64,000 nucleotides of DNA from Bryum argenteum (Eukaryota > Streptophyta > Bryopsida > Bryales > Bryaceae), in contig CM073330.1 of the NCBI GenBank assembly GCA_037043015.1, positions 11,674,512-11,738,511 of the forward strand, read 5' to 3'. Positions 1 to 10,899 of this stretch are shown one piece after another. How positions within the stretch are numbered: the first letter of the stretch is position 1; each line of letters opens with the position of its first letter. The notes below the pieces were generated by a model. It was not told the DNA's origin. It made no database searches and saw only the letters and a program-made list of their open reading frames with translations. The position numbers and the translations under genes are program-made.

Positions 1-177
1 AAACGGGTTGCTGCATTTGTACCTTTGACCATCGCGACATACAAGAATGGTAACATTGTGCGAAATTTGAAAACGTTTGCACCAACATACGTGTTCTTAG
101 ATATTGTCATTCATGATATTTATATTTTATTTTTTTTGTAGTTTAATTTTTAATGCGGCTTGTGTTTCAAGATGACC

Positions 178-450
178 TTAACCCCTAAAGGTCCAAGAAA
201 GCGGAAATCGCTTTTTGGGATTTGTGCAGGAAAGAATGAATCACCAGCCAATTTTGACCATTATAATCTCAAAACTGGGGAAAAATTAACGGTTCAAAAT
301 TGACATTCGAGAAAAGGATCAAGTTAAATTCAAGATCCTACGGTTGGATCTTCTAATCAATGCTTAGATTGAGTTTCTTTGCACATGAAGTAGAAGAAGG
401 TTCGTTTTGATAATTTAAACAATTTTGTATCAAGGACCTTTAGGGGTTAA
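178..450. mobile_element. TTAA-flanked miniature inverted-repeat element (~270 bp family), copy 1
   Basis: The segment begins TTAACCCCTAAAGGTCC and ends with the near-complement GGACCTTTAGGGGTTAA, so it has terminal inverted repeats starting CCC inside a TTAA duplication. That end structure is typical of piggyBac-like non-autonomous elements. There is no coding capacity. The interior matches, in reverse orientation, the element at 4485-4752. Confidence 0.7.
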
Positions 451-1843
451 TCGTGAAGTTGAAAAGGGTCCACCGTAAACAATTGGACTATCGAGTTACA
501 TCTCTTGTTGATCTTAGAGTTTGTTTTTTTTAAATGTATCTTTTTAACATGACCATTCATGCATTGAACTTCCTCGTATATTTAAGAGATTGACCCTCAA
601 AATTTAAAAGGGAAAACATGGCATGTTGAAATGTGGCCAATGATACAATACTTTCTCACTCACTTAATTTGCCCAAAACGAATCCACCTTAATGGGATTT
701 TACTTTCTTTTTCAAATGAGCTAGGAATAGAAAAATACATTCCTTGCATAATTTAAAACATTAAGAATATTTACCTATTGTTAAAACTAGCAAATAAATT
801 TGGAGTTGGGGGACAAAGAATAAATGTTTTAGGAGTAGGTGGGGGGGAAGTATTAGCAAAAGTATGTATATACCCATGTACCTTGGAGCAACATTAGCAA
901 TAATAGTCCGTTTTCCTTCATTTGAATCATTGAGGAAAGTTCCAAATTTGAGCACGAAAAACAAACTTACCAAAATAAGTGGTCAGCGATTTCACCATGG
1001 GCCATCCCAAAATTAATCCGCGCGCATGATGGCTATGGTGGGTCCATTTAAAATGATACCCCAAATATAGTGCTGTCCGAATTTAAAAAGGGGCGCACAC
1101 AAGATTTGATTTTCGGGCCCCCCACCCAAACTTATATGTGTTTTTTCCTATTGGAGGGCGGGCCTTGGGATCGCCAGACCATAGGGTGCTTTTATGGTCC
1201 ATATAGACCGATTTTGATTTTGCAATTCGTTAAAAAAAGGCATACCCCCCTCGTAGATGGTCAATGATGACAATTTTGTTTCCATTGGTGGGTTTTGCGT
1301 AAAATTGCTTTAAATGGTATCCTTCCTTAGGAGGGAAAATTTGTTTTTTAAAAAATTGGGTCATTCTTGTAGTACTACAATAGTAGCATGCAAAAAAGTC
1401 CACCATGGTTTGTTTTGATGCATGTTTGACTCATTATTTCCGCAAAGAAACAAAACATGGTCATGTTTTGATAATTAATTATGAAGGAGAGCGAGCATCT
1501 TGAATGTTGGACGCGCATGTATAAAGTTTAATAACTTGGTAGAAATTTAGATTTGAAGACGTGCTCGGAGAATTAGAAAAGCATGTGAAACTTGAGGACT
1601 TAAATTTGTTACTTGTGGAGTTTTGTTTGTGATACGATTTATCTAAGGTGTCAAGCTATACATGAGTTTTGATCGTATAACAAGAGATTGTAATAACATC
1701 ATATGAGAAATATTCTCTTCTATTTCTATTGGTTTGTGTTCATTTGGTGCCGATTTTTTGATGATTATTATTATTATTATTATTATCATTATTATTATTA
1801 TTATTATTATGTTTTTTCCCCGGAAATGAGTATTGAATTGTCC
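451..1843. other. AT-rich intergenic stretch, no gene seen
   Basis: No recognisable protein or RNA gene. Open frames on both strands are short and AT-driven. A (TTA/ATT)n microsatellite of about 50 bases lies at roughly 1760-1810 just before the next element, and translates into meaningless poly-Ile or poly-Asn. Confidence 0.6.
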
Positions 1844-1846
1844 TAA

Positions 1847-2350
1847 GGGACGCTTTACATGGGGAGTCAAGGCCAACAAATCTCCAAGCCAATTCACTCA
1901 CATTTTGAGCCCAATTGGCTTCATGGGCCACTTGGAGAACACATCAAACAATTAATAAAGTGGGGGCCAATTCCCCTATGTGTAAAGCCCTTGGGGCCGA
2001 TTTGTAGAAGGAAAAACAAGCCCATGGGGCCAATTCGTATTATTAGCTACATTCCATGCTTTTGATTTGTTCACATTAAAATATTTTAGTAAAATAATGA
2101 TTTTGTATTGAAATCAAGCAACGGCCTCTAGGCCATGAATTGGCCTTCCATTCTTGTATCTCCCAACTTTTGGAGCGCGGGCCGTGTCATAACTTGTCCC
2201 CCACCCATAATAATATAATTTCAGAAAATTGGCCTTGACTCCCCATGTAAAGCCCCTCGGGCCAATTTTCAGAATTGAACCAATCACAAGAGAGGATTTG
2301 GCCATGAAATTGGCCCCATCAATGGCTTGGCCCCTTGTGTAAAGCGGCCC
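1847..2350. mobile_element. TAA-flanked fold-back MITE (PIF/Harbinger/Tourist type)
   Basis: The 504-bp segment starts GGGACGCTTTACATGGGG and ends CCCCTTGTGTAAAGCGGCCC, which are imperfect inverted repeats. It is flanked by TAA at 1844-1846 and 2351-2353, the usual 3-bp target duplication of PIF/Harbinger elements. Further copies of the terminal motif lie inside at about 1971-1991 and, in inverted sense, 2230-2260, so the element folds back more than once. No transposase ORF is present. Confidence 0.65.
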
Positions 2351-2639
2351 TAAATGGGATCTCAATTCAATTTTGTAGTTTGTATGTATCTTGTGTCAAT
2401 TGTCGCATTATCAAGAAAATGTTCAATATATCTAACAAACAAAGTAATATCTTTCCGGTCACTTTGGTTCTACACATAGGAAGGAGATTCTCATCAATTG
2501 TAAGTAGTAAAAATGAGCTCTTCTCTCCAAGCAAGATAATTGTGAATATAATATTAAAACTCCTTGAACTTAATGCAAACCTTTGCTTTTGAGCTCTTCA
2601 ACTCTTATGTAACAACAACAACAACAACAAAGAAATATT

Positions 2640-3440
2640 TATATGAAAAAATTGGACAAAAGATGGTAGAGGTTATATTTTGTACATATGTCGTATATGT
2701 GACTTGTTGATAGGCGAGAACATGCTTGCAAGAAGTTGATTCACTAATACAAGGGGACTATTAAATTCATTTTAGAAGATAGACAAAGTTGGTTGATTGT
2801 GGTAGAGGATATTATGCACACATGTTGTAGATGTGGGTTGCAAATCAACAACAATATGCTTATTGAAAGCCAAGTGGCTAATACATGGTTATTACTTCAA
2901 TCATTTTGGAAGGAAGATAAATTTGAACAAAGTTGTAACTGATATTATATACACCCCTTATAGATTTGACATGCTGATACTAGGTGACATGCAACAATAT
3001 GCTTGGGAAAAAGTTGATATGCTAAGATAGGGTATTCTCTTATGTTGGTTTTTAAAAAGGATGAAGTTGGGCAAAAGTGTGAGATCCTACTATGGACATT
3101 TATTGGAGATGCTAGTTGCACGTATGTTACAGTAGGTGGAGGAGAATGTTGCACGAGCGTCACATGATATTATGAACGTCTGTTGTAGATGTGACGAGCG
3201 TATATGCTGTAGGCGGAGGACAATCCCGACCGAGTGTGTCTGATGATATTATGGACATTAGATGTACATGTGATTTTGGTAATATGCCATGATAGGTTGA
3301 TTGGCTTAAACAAGTTCAATTCATAAGTCATTATAGAACGATATAAAAACTGGCACGAAGGTGCCAAATGATATCATTTATGATTGTTATAATGAACGTG
3401 CCTTACGGATGTACCACAATATGCTTGCAGAGAGCCAAAT
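2640..3440. repeat. Degenerate tandem satellite, field 1
   Basis: Diverged units recur every ~130-140 bp. Each carries a TTGTAGATGTGAC-like core followed by an ATATGCTTGC-like motif and a GTTGATTG-like motif; cores are near 2691, 2822, 2955, 3178, 3258 and 3398. The same motif set makes up the larger field at 8560-10520. No coding function. Confidence 0.6.
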
Positions 3441-4484
3441 ATTTAGAACAATGTTACATTTTATTAACTTTGTAGTAAAACTCTATTACAAGTGTCATAT
3501 TATGTAAGTAAAAATCTGTTTGTTACAAAGTAAGAGAGTAGGGCAGTTGTGACAAACAATATTGAGCAGATATGCAAATAGACCTTGATACAACTGTTGT
3601 AAAAACAATTGATGTTGGAAAATATTGGCTTAACAAAAGTTATAAAATTATATTTATCAAGCTTACTCTTTTAGTTTCATGTCAATTGAAAGACAAGAAC
3701 AATGAATCATAAGGCTATGTTCTACTAAAAGTAAACAAAACCTAAATGAAAATTATGATTAAAATGTTAGGGGTGACAATCTTCAAGTTCCCCTTTACAA
3801 TGTTTCTCAAGCAACACCCAATTTTGTTTCCAAGCAAAGTTTCACTATTATGATATTTCAAATGATAAACATCCAATGATCAATTTTTATAATAATAACT
3901 AGAAATAGTCTTAGGTACAAATTCTTACTATGATAAGCTCATATTACAACCAATATTGAGGTTATCTACAACTTATACCAAATCTACCTTCACAATTTCT
4001 TCCAACCTCATTAATACATTTGAGTCAAAGATTGTAGTAGAATATGAAACTCTCTTAATAAAAAAAAATGAACTTTGAAGTACTTGGTCTAATAGATAGA
4101 TCCTAATCATCAATATTGATAAAATTATTAAAATTAAGGGAGAGCCTTAAAAAATAAATACATGTACTTTATTACATAATCAGTACATGGTGTAGTACAT
4201 AGTATTTGAAAATGATGAAATAATAGTGTGGGCCAATTATGTGGATATGGTTTATATTCCCAAAAAAAAACACTGTTTCTATGATTTTTCCATTGTAGTA
4301 TATAATATCTTGGTCAGCAAGGGACTATTCCCTAATGATTATAGTATTATAAAAAATCAAAATTGAGTTAGCATAGGAGTATATATATTCTTTTAAGGGT
4401 AAATGTTTATGTGCTAGAGATATTGATTTTGAATTTAATAGGTGATGTATTTATGAATTAGATCATTTTGACAATTTCTTTCCT
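3441..4484. other. AT-rich intergenic stretch, nothing recognised
   Basis: Read on both strands. There are no frames with protein-like composition, no tandem array and no clear inverted repeat. Confidence 0.6.
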
Positions 4485-4752
4485 TTAGCCCCCTAAAGAT
4501 CCTTGATACAAAATTGTCAAATTATCGAAAAGAACCTTTTTCTACTTTGCCCAAAGAAACTCAATCTATGAATTAATTAGAAGATCCAACCATAGGATCT
4601 TGGAGTCAACTTGACCCTTTACTCAGGGTCAAATTTGAACCGTTAATTTTTCTTCAATTTTGAGATTATAATGGTCAAAATTGGCCGGATTCATTCTTTC
4701 TTGCAGAAATCCAAGAAAGCCAATTCGGGCTTCTTGGATCTTTAAGGGTTAA
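4485..4752. mobile_element. TTAA-type miniature element (~270 bp family), copy 2, inverted
   Basis: It runs from TTAGCCCCCTAAAGATCC to GGATCTTTAAGGGTTAA. The right flank keeps TTAA; the left is mutated to TTAG. Interior sequence, including the region around a CAAAATTGTC motif, is the reverse complement of the element at 178-450, so both descend from one source in opposite orientations. Confidence 0.7.
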
Positions 4753-4801
4753 CAACAATAGTCTTAGATCCCACCCACTTTGGATATACATTCTAATGTA
4801 A

Positions 4802-5168
4802 GAGCATCCGTTTTGTGCCACGGTGAAGACTTTCAATGAGGGTTTGGGGGTCCGGTAAGAAGAAGTCTACGACAACAGGACTGTGCCAACGGAAAGTAAG
4901 AAGTGGGGCTTGGGAAATGAAGTGGTTTTTACACCACTTTGATGTTGCTTGAAGGGTCATGAGACAACGTCCACCAAGATCTGTCTCTTGCTTGAATTTT
5001 GGGGTGACTGACCTTTCAAGCAAGGAGGAGAGGATCAAGTCACTTTCTCATTAGGCATGGGGTCAGAGGAGCTCAAACCATCAACGAAACTCAACAGCGA
5101 GGGGTTCATAACGGCACGCCAAAAACCACTTACCAAGGCATTTGAGAGGGTAAATGCAACGGATGCTC
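4802..5168. mobile_element. TAA-flanked MITE with GAGCATCCGTT ends
   Basis: The 367-bp element starts GAGCATCCGTT and ends AACGGATGCTC. TAA lies on both sides (4799-4801 and 5169-5171), again the PIF/Harbinger-type duplication. Its terminal repeat differs from the 1847-2350 element, so it is a separate family. It lies 49 bp from the TTAA element at 4485-4752, an insertion hot spot. Confidence 0.6.
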
Positions 5169-5171
5169 TAA

Positions 5172-8100
5172 TTCAATTCTCTCAGTGCAATATGGCATTT
5201 TACACTTAGAAGTAGTAAATCACTAGACACGAGTGCAAAAGGGGTCCTTCTATATAAGAGAAGTATACCTATATGCAAGCTTGTGTATACTCTTGCTACT
5301 ATAGATATACTCCTCCATTGTAACACGACCACCCTTGCACTAGTGAATCTTTGTAAAAATTCACTATTTTGCATTTCTACTTCTAAAGACGCAAGTTGTG
5401 AGTTACATTGAAATCACTCTCATTTTTAATGACCTTGTGCTTGGAGTCCGTGGCTTCTTTCGATGAGGGATTGTAATTGTTTTTGCAAAGAAAGAATTTT
5501 CATCTAACATTAAAAATAATCTTGTTACCTTATTTCACTTTGTGGAAATTTGGCACCATGTTATTTATCTCTTTTTTCTCAAAATTTGATATTTTTTTTC
5601 TCAAAAAAAATATCAAATATGTCAACGTTCACAAGATTTTTTGTCTGAGTGATGGTAAATGCTAAAGCAGCAGCTGGCAATGGGGAAATGCTATTTTTTG
5701 TTAGAGTTTTTATGACATTGGAGTTCAATAGAGAGGTTAGTTCATCTACTCCTCACTCAATGCAGCACCCATTTTCCCTTTAAAGTTCCTACAAGTAGGT
5801 TGGTGCTAAACTCATATTATGAATGCTAGGGTATTTTTGGGTCTGGCAATCATTAATTAACCTATGATTTTTAAGACTCTTGTTGTCAAATTTGAACTTG
5901 AAATTTAACCCATAAAAAAATAAAATCCTAGTCAAAATTGCAATGCATTAGAACATGGAGGCAATCCCAACCATGGTTCCTTGAAATTAAAAACATTCTC
6001 GTACTTTTGAATATACTCAATTGACTAATACATGGATTGGTTTCATTCTTAAGCACATACTAATACTTAAGATTGTTTGTCTCTTTAAAGAGAGTGCGAC
6101 TTACCCACAATTAGCATATTTTAGAAGTGCATAGGAAACATGTGTGTGGGAATGATTCTTGACACATGTACATGTTATTTATTATACTTTGGTAGCCTCT
6201 CTATATGTCAAGATCTTTTGAGTTTGCTCGAAGGTACAAATAGATTTAGAGTTTTGATTAACCAAGCTATTATTGTATGATTTTAATTGTTGAATTGTTA
6301 CATCAACTATCGCTCACTCAATTTTAGTGAACTTGTGGTAGAAGGACATGAATGTGTTTAGGAAGATCACAAAATTTGTTGTAATATCGATTAGTTTCGA
6401 CCACAATTTGTGGAGAAAAAGAAGAGTATTTTGACTTTGAGGCATGAAACAAGTGCTTGACCATGCTAAAATGAATTGGCACTTGTCAAGTTGATCTTGG
6501 AAAAAACAATTGATTGTTGACAAAATGTCAACAATCGATTCTCGCCAAATCCTATGTATTGAATCAAATAAGTAGGTTCTTGTTTGAATTAACCCCTTAG
6601 CAAAACCCGTAGTTAGTCACAATTTCTCAACTCCAAAGTACTCCTCCATTTGTATTATAAATTATTGTCTTGATTGAAAAGTGAAATACAACTTATTACA
6701 ATAATTGGTGGAAATAGTGAAAAACAACAGATGAACACATCTCTTGTCTAATTTTTGAATGTAGGTTTATTTAGGTTCAAAGTCTCCTTTTTTAACCCCT
6801 AAATGGTTTGACTTATTTGTACAAAACAAACACATTCTCAAAAAAAGTGTCATAGATGGAAAGAAAAGTAAGATATTAAAATCTCAACGGAACAATCTTG
6901 TGATAGACATATTGTACATCATATGGGTCAAGTTTTGAGTCATGAGGCCTCATAGATTGCAAGATTATAACATTTTGCTAGTCAAAAATCATCACAAGTC
7001 TCACCATTTTCACTTTGAAGTAAATATACTACCAATAGACTTGTTGCAATGAAAGAATCCTTACGAAGATGTTTACTTTCATCTCAATGACACCCTTGAA
7101 CAAAAAATATCTATGAGTAAAGTTTCTTTGCACAAAAAATGGCCCTGTAGTGGTGAGAACTGCCAAAAAAAAATTTTAAGGAGAAAATAATCCAAAACTC
7201 AACCTTTGCATCCCAAAAAACGAAGTCAAAATCCAACGGTGATGAAGGACATATAGCTCCTCAAAAGTCATTCATTCATTTATTTTCCCCATTGTCAAAA
7301 CATTATTGCAAATCCAATACCAAAGTTATTTGAATCAAAAATCTTTCAACTCAAAAAATGGTTTGCCTTCATTTTAATCATGATTGTATAAAAAAAACAT
7401 CTTCTCGATTTCCCATAATTGCCTTACAACGGTAGAACACGCCCCATGTTTGAAAACTCAAAAACAAGAGCTACCTTCACTCAAATGCATGCCATTTTTT
7501 CATACTTCATTTTACAGGTCTCCAAATTCTACCACACAAACCAGACTTGATTTAGGACCCAACCCAAGTAATTTCGTCCAGAACAAAATCCAAATGAAGA
7601 CGTTACGACTCTTCAGAGCTTCAGTCCTTCATCCACAATGTCATTTTTCAACATTCGGCACGTTCAAAGATTAAAAACGTTCGTGGGTAACTTCTTCCTA
7701 ATAGTTCAAGTTACCAATATTCACCACAAATGTACTTTTTTTAACCTTCCTTTCAAGTTACTAGTGAGCTACTTATCAACTGTATTGGAATTCCAAGTTT
7801 CAAATTGTGGCCAACGCTTTTAAAGAAGTTATTTACTGGTATTTGCCTTTTGCTCTGTACCTTGTAACCAACTTCCCTATTATTCTTCATCCATGTGGAT
7901 GGATGAATTTGAGTCAACTTTGTAGTCAACACCATTGTAGATTGGTTCATCCAATTTCTTCATTCTTATTATTTGGACACCAAAAAAAGGGTATGTAGAT
8001 ATTGAAGTCAAAGTGGGTTATTATGTTGACTCTATACATCAAAAAAGTCATCCATGATAATTATAAATCATTGTTCACCCTTGATATATAGTATATTAGA

Positions 8101-8559
8101 TTTTGGCTAAGAATTTCACCTTTGGAGTGTTTGGAATAGAACTTCAATATTTGTGTAATACTTTTGTTTGTAAGCTTAGTTATGGTCTTTATAAAGAGGC
8201 AAGGATCTTAGATTGTGTAAGTATTTTTTTGTTCTAGTGTTTGTTTTTCAGGTCTTTTATGCATACATGAATGACAAGAATTTCGTTTGCATGAAGTATG
8301 TTGGTGTTTTGTTTTTCTTAGTTAATTCATCACTATCACGTTTTTACCATGTAAGTCCTTGTGGGGCACATGAGAAGTATACTTATAATGGAAGACTTTA
8401 AACTGCATTTATAGCTTTTCTCATAGATGTGTAGCTTTTCGTTGAAGTCTTATCAAGAATATTACTTCTAGATTCACCACTTCCTCAGTTATGAATTTTG
8501 GCATAGTATGTGGAAATAAGACAAAGGACAAAGTCATATAGAGATGACAAAGGATATAA
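5172..8559. other. AT-rich gene-poor stretch
   Basis: No gene recognised. The longest frame (7384-7674, plus, 96 codons) has no domain or recognisable composition and overlaps another short frame. I see no RNA gene and no obvious transposon ends here. Confidence 0.55.
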
Positions 8560-10520
8560 TGCACATATGTTGTGTGAAAAATACTTTGAGAAATTTTTTT
8601 ATTGGGGTATTGGACTTTGGATGTGACTTGTAGATAGGCCACCACATGCTTGCAAAAAAGTTGATTGCTTGACAAAATGCTATTCCTTGAGGCTTATTGG
8701 AAGTACAACAAAACTAGACAAAGGTGGCAAAGACTATCAAGCACATATGTTGTACATGTGACTTGCAAAAAAGTTGATTGCTTGACAAAATGACATCTCT
8801 TAAGTCATATTGGGAGTACAACAAAAGTAGGCAAAGGTGGCAGAGACTATCAAGTACGTATGTTGTACATGTGACTTATAGTTAGGCCAAGATGTGCTTG
8901 CAAAAAGTCAATAGCCTCAAACTTTGTCATTATTTAGTAATATAAAAATGAGGACGAAGATGATTGAGGGTATCGAAGGTGGTAAAGGATATTATGCACA
9001 TACATTGTAGATGTGACTTACAAATAGGCCACCAAATGCTTGCTGAAAGTTGATCAGCTGACTTAATATCAATTTTTCAAAATTTGACAAATTTGACAAA
9101 TTTCAAAATTTGACAAATTTGACAAATTTCAAAATTTGACAAATTTCAGAAGAAATATAATTAATTCGGAAATTACTGGAAAGTATGAAGGTTGTTTTTG
9201 TAAGTTTTGGTGGTTGTCTTTGTGTAATTGACAAATCTTTGACTTAGGTGACTTTGGAACTTCGATAGTGGTTTGGTTCCGAACATATTTACTTAAAAGG
9301 GGTCTAAATTTAAACGGCCTATTTTGGACTTGAGACCTAAAACTTCTAATAGCTTTACAAACTTTACCACGTATACTCTGCAGTATAGGAAGCACCTAGT
9401 TAAAATCTTAGGCAAAAATATTTATCATAACAAACTAATTGTTCTGTTAAAAACTACCTAGGGTGATCATGAACCAACAGTGTTTCTCTTTTTTGAAGAT
9501 GATGACTATAACCACTTGCATTGAGTATTTTTTTAGGAAGGCATCTACATATACAATAACTATCAAAAGTTGAAGTTGTAAATTTGACATGCAAATTGAC
9601 CACAATACATTTTGCAAAAGGTGGATTAATTGGTAGAAAAAATTCTTCTTAAGTCATCTTCGAAATAGAACAAAGGTTAGGTGTCACATGTGTTATACAC
9701 ATGTGTTGTAAGTGTGACATGCAAATAGGCCATGATATGTATGCAATAAGCATATTAGATGATACAAGGTTGATGCTTGAATTATTTTTGAAGTAGGACA
9801 AATGACCAAAGCTAGACGAAGATGGCAAATAATATAATGAGCATATGATTCAAATGTGACCTGACAATAGGCCACAATATGTTTGCAAAAAGCGGAATAT
9901 TTGGCACAAGGGCATTTCTTGAGTCATTTCTAAGATAAGACATTAAACAACGTTGGTTGAGAGTGGCAGAGATTAAACTCTTATGATTTAATTTTAATAT
10001 GACTTATAAATAGGCATCGATCTATTTGCAAAAAAGGGAATTGGGCAATATAAGGTCATATCTTAAGCCATCTTCGAATTGGAATGAAGACAGATGAAGG
10101 TGGACAAAGCAAGATGAAGGTGGGCAAAGAATATATTACACACATTTGTTGTAATTCTGACTTGAAGATACAATTACAAAAAGAAGATCGGTTGGCCCAA
10201 CAAAAGGTTATTTTTCGAGTAATTTTGGAAGTAGGATAAAGGGCAAAAGGGGACAATAGTAAAAGATAATGTCATATTGTATATATTATGAATGTGGATT
10301 GCAAGTAGGTCAAAGTTTGTTTGTAGAAAGCGTGTTTGTAGGTGGCACAAGGTCATTACTTATGTTATGACGGAAGCACGATAAACCTCGACGAAGGTGG
10401 TGGAGTATATCATACACATAGTTCATAATTGTGATCTGCATATGGGCCATTACGTGTTTACAAATGTGACCTATGATAGGCCCCAATATGCTTGCAAAAA
10501 GCCAACAGATCGGTCCAAGG
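8560..10520. repeat. Degenerate tandem satellite, field 2 (~140-150 bp monomer)
   Basis: Recurring cores resembling TTGTANATGTGACTTGCAAATAGGCCA lie near 8567, 8625, 8748, 8860, 9002, 9700, 9846, 9992, 10145, 10285 and 10425. The later spacings cluster at 140-153 bp. Each unit also has a TATGCTTGCAAAAAG motif and a GGTCATTTCTTAAGTC-like motif. The two fields flank a 5-kb stretch without the repeat. Confidence 0.65.
9066..9150. repeat. Short tandem repeat built on AAATTTGAC
   Basis: Consecutive AAAATTTGACAAATTTGAC-like blocks, about three copies of a 27-bp unit, interrupt the satellite field. The arms AAATTTG and CAAATTT make it locally palindromic. Confidence 0.7.
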
Positions 10521-10527
10521 TCAATTC

Positions 10528-10899
10528 TTAACCCTTCAACGCCCAAGGAAGCCTGAGGGGCTTTTTTTCAACAAAATCTCTGCTCTGTAGCTCTCAATGT
10601 ACTCAACGTTTTACTTGTATTTTGATGCGAAACTTGTCACCTTCATACCATGCATTCAGAAAGGGAAATTTTACAATTCTAATCACAATTTGTATAAGTC
10701 ATTTTGTGCTTTGAAAGGATTGTGGTAGGTAGGTTGGGGTTCTACATAACCTTGTAGGAGGTTGCAAGCTTATCATTGATTGGTTCATTCATGATGCCCT
10801 AGTTCAAAAAGTGCACGATTCATGATGCCGAAGTCTAAAAGATGTTGCAATCCAATTTTGGGCTGCCCATTTCAGACCCCTTGGGCGTTTAATGGTTAA
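10528..10899. mobile_element. TTAA-flanked MITE (~370 bp family), copy A, inverted
   Basis: It is bounded by TTAACCCTTCAACGCCC on the left and GGGCGTTTAATGGTTAA on the right. The interior (ATTGTGGTAGGTAGG, CATGATGCC motifs) is the reverse complement of the copies at 47570, 48923 and 53308. TTAA duplications and CCC-starting ends point to piggyBac-like mobilisation. No ORF. Confidence 0.75.
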
